Below are positions 52,310 to 57,983 of a DNA stretch of 57,983 nt, in pieces (position 1 is the first letter of the stretch; each line of letters begins with the position of its first letter). Origin of the DNA: a candidate division SR1 bacterium (GTDB taxonomy: Bacteria; Patescibacteriota; Gracilibacteria; Absconditabacterales; Absconditicoccaceae); assembly GCA_026397395.1 (NCBI GenBank), contig JAPLUV010000017.1, positions 21,008-78,990 of the forward strand, in the 5' to 3' direction. The notes beneath the pieces are model-generated. The model saw nothing but the letters and a program-made list of their open reading frames with translations. It made no database searches and was not told the DNA's origin. The position numbers and the translations under genes are program-made.

Positions 52310-53288
52310 TTATATACTAAGTTTGTACACTCCTGGGCTATCCTGGATCACATACTCTTTCATCTCTAGCAAGGTAAGCAACGAAATAATCTCCTGCGAT
52401 GATAGGGAGCCGATACTGAGAAAGTCTGTCAGACTACAGGTGGTTTGGGTAGATAAAAACCTAACGAGTGTTTGTTCGTCTGCTGATAGATTTGGGAGCT
52501 CTTTGACTACCTGTGCTGCGGACTTCTTGGGGAAAAAACTTTCCAAAAAAAGCTGAATATCTATCACTGCTTGGGCTTGTCATGATGCGAACAGTTGGTT
52601 GATGCCCGTACTCGTAGTGACGAAAATACTATTTGGAACTCCATATACTGGCTTTCCCATATCGATGGCAAAATTTGCGGTAATGAGACTCCCACTTTTG
52701 GCACCAGCTTCGGGAAGAAATAAAACCAGCGATAATGCGGTTTCTCTGAGGAAAAGTATAGGTCTGTGGTTCTTGGAATAGTCTGAATTCGGAGATAACT
52801 AATCCTCCATTGGTAACAATTTCTTGGATAAGTTCACGATCTCTTCATGATAAGAAATGTCTAAATCATCAGCCAAGCACGGCAATCGTCGGAATGCCTT
52901 TTTGGAGTGATAATCTATGGCAGAGCTGATCAACTCCTGGAGCCAGTCAGGAAATAGTTGCGAAATGATAACTAGGAGCCAAGGCAAACAGCTTCGTCAA
53001 AATCTCTGTCGCATATGAGCTATGCATCCTTGGACCAACAATTCATAAGATGGAATAATTGAGGATATCTATATTGCCCATATAGTAAATAATATGTGGT
53101 TTGGATTTAATCAGTAATAATTTGTAATGAAAATCATCTTCTCCTTCTATCGTCCGCTTGATAGATTCTTTCTCTGTCCGAGCTTGAATTTCAGGAAAAA
53201 TATCAGAAGAAACTTTTTCTAGATTTTTGAGTCCGGCAATCGTTATTGATTCATCTCCAGAATACAGGAGTCACTTGTTATGATTCAT
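52310..53288 (-). CDS. dprA: DprA DNA-processing protein, frameshifted
   Basis: About 330 residues if repaired. NYSILGIVGPRMHSSYAT and ATISGLAPGVDQLCH precede the Rossmann site; then PQRNRIIAG breaks, and the next frame gives LFLPEAGAKSGSLITANFA with C-terminal winged-helix STQTTCSLTDFL. DprA loads RecA on incoming single strands. The break at 52725-52735 has one copy of ACCAGCGATAA where two would restore the reading, so an 11-base unit was probably lost. Either a disabled gene or an assembly collapse. Confidence 0.8.
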
Positions 53289-53611
53289 CTACACATCCAT
53301 CAAATAAAACGAATATAGTATATCCAACGACTTTGTAAAATCAATACTTGATTACTATAATTCTCTTGTCAAAAAGACATATGACAGCTTTGGGACATTT
53401 AGCATTGTCTTTTCTGAGTAAAAAGATATATATTTTCGGCGCTCAACAAAAGAAATTGAGTGTTGTTGTAATGTATTCCGGCTAGCCGAAATGTAATGGA
53501 TAGTAATATATTCGCCTAGGCTAATGTTATGTATTGTCTACAATAAATTCCAACCCATTACCATGCATTACGATTCATTACAATCGATTTTAATTTTCCT
53601 CCTAGTCTACT
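53289..53611. other. Spacer before mraY with two 8-10-bp palindromes
   Basis: 323 bases without a gene. CGGCTAGCCG at 53479 and GCCTAGGC at 53514 lie within two loosely repeated segments (GTAATGTATTCC and GTAATATATTCG). Further down there are repeats of CATTAC. It probably holds the mraY promoter; the palindromes could be operators. Confidence 0.4.
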
Positions 53612-54676
53612 ATGTTAATTAAACTAAATAGTATAATCATATTTGCTCTCGTAGCTTTTTTCCTATCTTGGATTATCTATCCGCTCTATATCAAGCTTTT
53701 GCACAAATACAAACTTGGGAAGACCATACGTGAAGACAGTGCAACGTGAGAGAAGTCAGTTATTTTTTCTCAAATGCACGAACACAAAAAAGGCACGCCA
53801 ACAATGTGAGGTGGAATTTTTCTCTTGGTTGTTGGACTTATGATATGAGCTTCATATGTATTGAAACACTACTGATTTGTAAATAATACGCTAGTTACGA
53901 GACAGGAGACCTACGTTCTTTTGTTTGGATTTTTTAGTATGGGACTTATTGGATTGGTTGATGATATTTTGAATATTAAATGACATGGCAAAGTAAAATG
54001 ACTCAGTGCCAAAACAAAATTAATCTGAATGTTTATCTTCGCGGCGTTTATTTCTCGACGGTTTTATAGCAAACTTGGTGTGGACTACATCAACTTTTGG
54101 CCTTTTGGTGGTAATGTTTCACTCGGCATATTGTATCCTATCATTACCTTCTTTCTTACGATTAGCATCGTCAATGCGATCAACATTACGGATGGATTGG
54201 ATGGATTGGCTGGTGGATTGATGATGATTATCTTGTTTGTATTGGCAGTGATCACCTTCTTTAATGGAACCTTTATTGCTACAACCGTGATTGCAATTAT
54301 TATGGCAATCTTAATTGCCTTTATGTTTTACAATATCAATCCAGCTAAAATATTTATGTGAGATAGTGGTGCATTTGCACTGGGATGACTCTTGAGTGCG
54401 CTCCTATATATGTTGAATATGAGGATGGGTATATTACTTCCTTTTGTTGTGCTTTTTGGTATCTTTATCATCGATACCTGATCTAGTTTTCTTCAAATCT
54501 TATCCAAAAAATATCGTAAGAAAAAATTATTTGCCGTCTCTCCTCTGCATCATTTATTTGAGCATCGAGGAACGCCAGAGACGACCATTGTGATGAAGGC
54601 GTGGCTTATCCAGTGAATTCTCGCTGCCATCGTCATCATTGCCATCTTCTATCAATTTAATGGAAAGATATTGTAG
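53612..54676 (+). CDS. mraY: Phospho-N-acetylmuramoyl-pentapeptide transferase
   Basis: 354 residues, about ten membrane segments. KKGTPTMGGGIFLL, GLVDDILN, NAINITDGLDGLAGG and FMGDSGAFALGG are the MraY catalytic motifs with the two-Asp site and the Gly before Asp by TGA; HHLFEHRGTPETTI near the end. It transfers the phospho-MurNAc-pentapeptide to undecaprenyl phosphate, forming lipid I. With murB this shows the cell makes its own peptidoglycan. Confidence 0.95.
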
Positions 54677-54683
54677 ACGTGAG

Positions 54684-54703
54684 CCTGCCTACCGGCAGGC
54701 AGG
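54684..54703. repeat. 20-bp palindrome CCTGCCTACCGGCAGGCAGG
   Basis: Exact copy, eight bases past the mraY stop; it might double as a terminator stem but no T run follows. Confidence 0.75.
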
Positions 54704-54756
54704 TAGTGAGTAGTCAAAATAAAAAATAGAAATTAATATTTATTTTACCTGACTAC

Positions 54757-55122
54757 ATGAGTATACAACTTGAAAAATACACAAAATATAAAACAGCTTC
54801 CGAAGGAATAGTTGCTTTGACAAATGCTTTGGACCATGAGAATATGTTGCATACATATTCATTAGCGTTAATAGAAATACTTGGCATTGATAAAAACTTA
54901 TCATATGAAAACAAAAGAGAACTTCTCAAAGACGAAGTTGTAATCCACTGACTAACTAGCAATATGATTATGCCTGGAGCTGATTGGCATCAGAGAACTG
55001 GGAAATGTTTACGATGAAATAGTTGATGAGCATTAACGAACGCCAAAGATCCAAAAAGACTACTTGCTGGGTTTGATATCAAGATAGATGCAGACGACAC
55101 AAATTCCGATAAACAAATATAA
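54757..55122 (+). CDS. Hypothetical protein
   Basis: 121 residues, helical N-terminus (YTKYKTASEGIVALTNALDH), then a segment GADWHQRTGKCLRGNSGGAL with TGA glycines. No family recognised. Between mraY and the ligase-like gene on the same strand. Confidence 0.6.
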
Positions 55123-55166
55123 AACAAGAACTTCAAGACACACCATTTATATTCTAGCGAACCGCA

Positions 55167-56531
55167 ATGAACGAAAGTAAAATCATTAAAATCTGAACAC
55201 TTATTACCAAGATATTCCTTGTAGGATTATTGATTCAGTTTTTTGTACAAACATTTGTCACCTACCAATTACACGGTACAGGAACACTTTGGAATCTTGT
55301 TTGGATGTGGAAAGAAATTATTATCCTAGCTATTGCTGGCTTCTTGATATGGTTTTTGAGCAAACGCAATATACGAGAGGCACGACGAAAGACCACGCCG
55401 ATCAAACAATTTGTTCTGCGATTTGGTATCACCTTACTTGTCATGCTTTTTGTTTCTATTGTAATAACCCAGTCTGGAGTTGGTATAACGGTGATGTCAC
55501 TGAGATATAGTATGATGTGATTTTTTATCTTCATTATCTTCTTTGCTTTTGCCTATCTCTTTTTTGGGACGAGAGAAATCAATATCGTCAAGCGATATAC
55601 AAGGATAATCAAAGCACTACTTGTTTGAAGTTTAGTACGATGGGGAATATTGTGGTTAATCCCAAATTTACTTGGGCATTTCTGATATAATCAATTTAAT
55701 TATGAGTGAGATATCGGTATTGCACCACCAGCCGTCTATTATACGCAATATGATAGTGGCTTTGTGCGCAATCAATTTTTATTTGAAAGACCTATTAGTC
55801 GAGGATTCTTTTTGGTAGCTTTTTGGCCATTATTCTTTTTGCTTTGTATGAAAAAGAAATCACGATCAGATAAAGCAATCCGAGGCTGATTGTATGGCTT
55901 GGCAATGTTATCAACCTTTTCTAGAGCGGCGTGGATTGCGTGGGCGATAGAGATTGTTATTTTGGTTTTATTACAAATGAATAGAAAGCATTGGAAAGTT
56001 GCTCTCTATAGTTTCTTGCCCTTATTGCTGCTCTTTGCCGGAGTAACCTATGTCGGCAGAGATCAAATCATCAATAGAAGTTTCTCCAACAACGGTCATC
56101 TCAGCATGATAGTAAGCGCTGCCCAAAAGGTGATTCAGAAACCTTTCTTTGGACGAGGAGCTGGATTTGCTGGCCCTGCATCTCATTATCTCCCAGCGGG
56201 TGAAGCTTATAATCCTGAGAATCAATATCTTCAAATCTGGCTGGAATATGGAGTCTTCTGATTTGCATGACGGATGTATCTCTATCTCTGGTTACATCTC
56301 ATTGGACGGAACGCTTACAAACTCGAACAACATACAGAAAAACATAAACTCTTGAAAAAAGCTAGACTCTACGGCATCTTGATCTTCGGCTTATCGCTAG
56401 GATTATTTGGATTGACGATAGAATGATTTGTCTTGCATAGCTTTGTAGATAGGATGATTGTGTATCCATTTATGGCTGTTTTTGGTTTAACCTATGCATT
56501 ATATTTGAAATCATTAACGAATAAGCATTAA
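55167..56531 (+). CDS. O-antigen ligase / Wzy-like polytopic membrane protein
   Basis: 454 residues. About ten to eleven membrane segments with a large extracytoplasmic loop between, including GRGAGFAGPASHYLPAGEAY and NPENQYLQIWLEYGVFGF, the pattern (GxG..., NxYLQ) of Wzy_C O-antigen ligases and polymerases. Acts on undecaprenyl-linked sugars at the outer face. Ten or more TGA glycines. Ends before a terminator. Confidence 0.82.
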
Positions 56532-56552
56532 GTATCTATTTCTCAAGAAGCT

Positions 56553-56580
56553 CCGTCATCCTCTTTGGATGACGGTTTTA
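56553..56580 (+). terminator. Rho-independent terminator
   Basis: CCGTCATCC / GGATGACGG with loop TCTT, then TTTTA. Confidence 0.8.
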
Positions 56581-56705
56581 AAAACGTAAAAAATCAGTAA
56601 AATCCATTGATTTGGAGCCTTTTCTATTGAAAATAATTTCCATTATCTTATACTGTTTTTTATATAAAAATAAAAAAAATTATTAATTAAAAGAAAGGAG
56701 TTTTT

Positions 56706-57116
56706 ATGAGTATTAATTTTTGGGACGATCACACCATTTTTTTCTTTTTGGCGATGATCTTAATCCCCCGTTTGTCTATGGTGTGGTTTGGGATGATAAA
56801 TCCCTTATCAGTTGTGGCGATTGCAGAATGGTCTTTTATACCTAGGATAAATATGGCAATCATATTTTCCGGTGCGTATTATGACTATAATCCAAAAACA
56901 ATTATTGCTTTTTGGATCATAGCTGTTGTTGGCGACATTATCGATTTCTGGATAAAGTTTAAGCAAATGCGCAAAACGTATAAAGCCCAACAGGCTGTTA
57001 TGATGCAGAAGTATCCTAATTTATTCAGAAATCATTATTGAACAAACTGGAGGTTCTATGTACTAAAAAGTCGCGGATGTATTTGTATTCCCGACTTTTT
57101 TCAAAAGAAAATTTAG
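56706..57116 (+). CDS. Small membrane protein of a CPR-type family; 3' end uncertain
   Basis: ATG 56706 follows AAAGAAAGGAG, one of the strongest ribosome sites in the window. Three hydrophobic segments: IFFFLAMILIPRLSMVWF, WSFIPRINMAIIFSGAYY and IIAFWIIAVVGDIIDFW, then a basic tail. The PR motifs at both segments recall a common small CPR membrane protein. No glycine is TGA in the first 111 codons. A TGA at 57039 would end a typical protein; read as Gly, translation continues 25 residues across a terminator hairpin to TAG 57114. Confidence 0.65.
57065..57102 (+). terminator. Terminator overlapping the 3' end of the preceding gene
   Basis: AAAAAGTCG / CGACTTTTT with a 19-base loop region, inside the predicted TGA readthrough extension of the 56706 gene. 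Confidence 0.8.
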
Positions 57117-57203
57117 GTAAAATGCATCGATTTGGAATTGTTATTATATGCTATTTTACTATACTCAGAGCTCACAAAACATTTATTTTTTGTAGAGAAA
57201 GAT

Positions 57204-57983
57204 ATGTCCGATTTGATTAGTATTATTAGTAAGAAAGTAGGGATTTCGCCTACTATTGTTCGCACCATTGTCCAGCTCTTGGATGAAGGGAATACTGTCC
57301 CATTTATCGCTAGATATAGGAAGGAATTGACTGAATGAGCTACGGATGAACAGCTCAGGGATTTTAATGATATGTATAGTTATACGAGAAATCTAGAAGC
57401 GAGAAAAGCTGATGTTATTCGTTTGATAGATGAGAAGTGACTGATGACGGACGAGCTGAGGAAGCAAATTATGGAAGCAGAAACCTTAGCGAGAGTAGAA
57501 GATCTCTATAGACCGTTCAAAGAAAAGAAAAATACCAAAGCCACGATAGCCAAAGCCAAAGGTTTGGAGCCGCTCGCGGATATTCTCGCCAAAGCAGAGT
57601 TGAGCAAAGAGGACTTTGAAGCAGAGGCAGAAAAATTTGTAAAAGATACGGGTGATGTGAAGACGAGTGTAAAAGATATGAAAGAAGCTATTCAAGGAGC
57701 CAAAGATATTTTGGCTGAAGCTGTTTCCGATCATGCCGATCTCAGAGAAGCGATTAAAACCAGAGAAGAAAATACAGGAATCTTGGAATCTAAAAAGACC
57801 AAAACATTTGAAGAGCAAGGCGTGTACAAAATCTATGGCGCTTATAGCAAGAAATTATCAGAGATGCCATCATATGCATACTTAGCGGTTTCTAGAGCGG
57901 AAGTGGAAAAGCAATTGACGGTGAAAATGCAATTTTCTCACGATAAAATCTGGGAAGAGACGACAAGTTTTTTCTATCCTAAA
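57204..57983 (+). CDS. Tex-family RNA-binding transcription accessory protein, N-terminal part
   Basis: 260 residues to the right edge. SIISKKVGISPTIVRTIVQL, DEGNTVPFIARYRKELTEG and EDLYRPFKEKKNTKATIAK are the Tex N-terminal helical motifs; the YqgF and S1 domains would follow outside. Tex binds RNA and supports transcription fidelity and stress survival. Two TGA glycines. Confidence 0.92.

Overview
The window is a chromosomal segment of a Patescibacteria/CPR bacterium of the Gracilibacteria/Absconditabacteria (BD1-5/SR1) type, which reads UGA as glycine (translation table 25). The evidence is internal. Under the standard code almost every gene breaks at TGA. When TGA is read as Gly, intact proteins of normal family length appear: MraY, MurB, iPGM, RpoA, S4, S11, S13, IF-1, IF-3, L21 and a P-type ATPase. 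The TGA codons fall on conserved glycines such as the lipobox Gly before Cys, CGGC of RlmD and MGDSG of MraY. A tRNA with anticodon UCA and tRNA-Gly identity elements lies at 35835-35908. All coordinates below use TGA = Gly, with TAA and TAG as the only stops. DNA is AT-rich, genes are short, and many lack an obvious Shine-Dalgarno.

Layout. 1-5.6 kb: NUDIX-like end, a hairpin-rich spacer, a zinc-ribbon protein, a lysine-rich DNA-binding-like protein, a secreted repeat protein (frameshifted), a histidine kinase/response regulator pair, and an opposing membrane/MIP18 group. 5.7-8.8 kb (minus): envelope cluster of membrane proteins and three lipoproteins. 8.9-20.4 kb: TruB, flavodoxin-like protein, ThyX-like protein of 587 aa, a free-standing IleRS C-terminal domain, polysaccharide deacetylase, iPGM, dihydroorotate dehydrogenase and a RecB/Cas4-like nuclease. 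20.6-24.8 kb (minus): rubrerythrin, a secreted protein and a P-type cation ATPase. 25-33.8 kb: three exported surface proteins, two of which share a C-terminal domain. 34-35.7 kb: thioredoxin-like lipoprotein and a ferric-reductase/FNR protein.

35.8-39.4 kb is a tRNA region: Gly(UCA), Ala(UGC), Tyr(GUA), Arg(UCU), Glu(CUC) and Leu(UAA). It also holds degenerate tRNA copies and two small GIY-YIG nuclease genes, each wedged between an intact tRNA and a damaged copy of the same tRNA. This is the most interesting structure here. Interleaved and following are translation genes: infC-rpmI-rplT, then rplU-infA-rpmJ-rpsM-rpsK-rpsD-rpoA-rplQ, rplM-rpsI and adk.

46-58 kb: RlmD-like methyltransferase (frameshifted), unknown proteins, MurB, a pilin-like protein, DprA (frameshifted), MraY, an O-antigen-ligase-like protein and the start of Tex. 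Together these give translation, peptidoglycan precursor synthesis, surface display and pilus/competence functions. Biosynthetic genes are few, as expected for a host-dependent CPR cell.

Four genes carry short indels (secreted repeat protein, rplQ, rlmD, dprA). Some may be assembly errors, so essential genes among them should not be called dead without reads.
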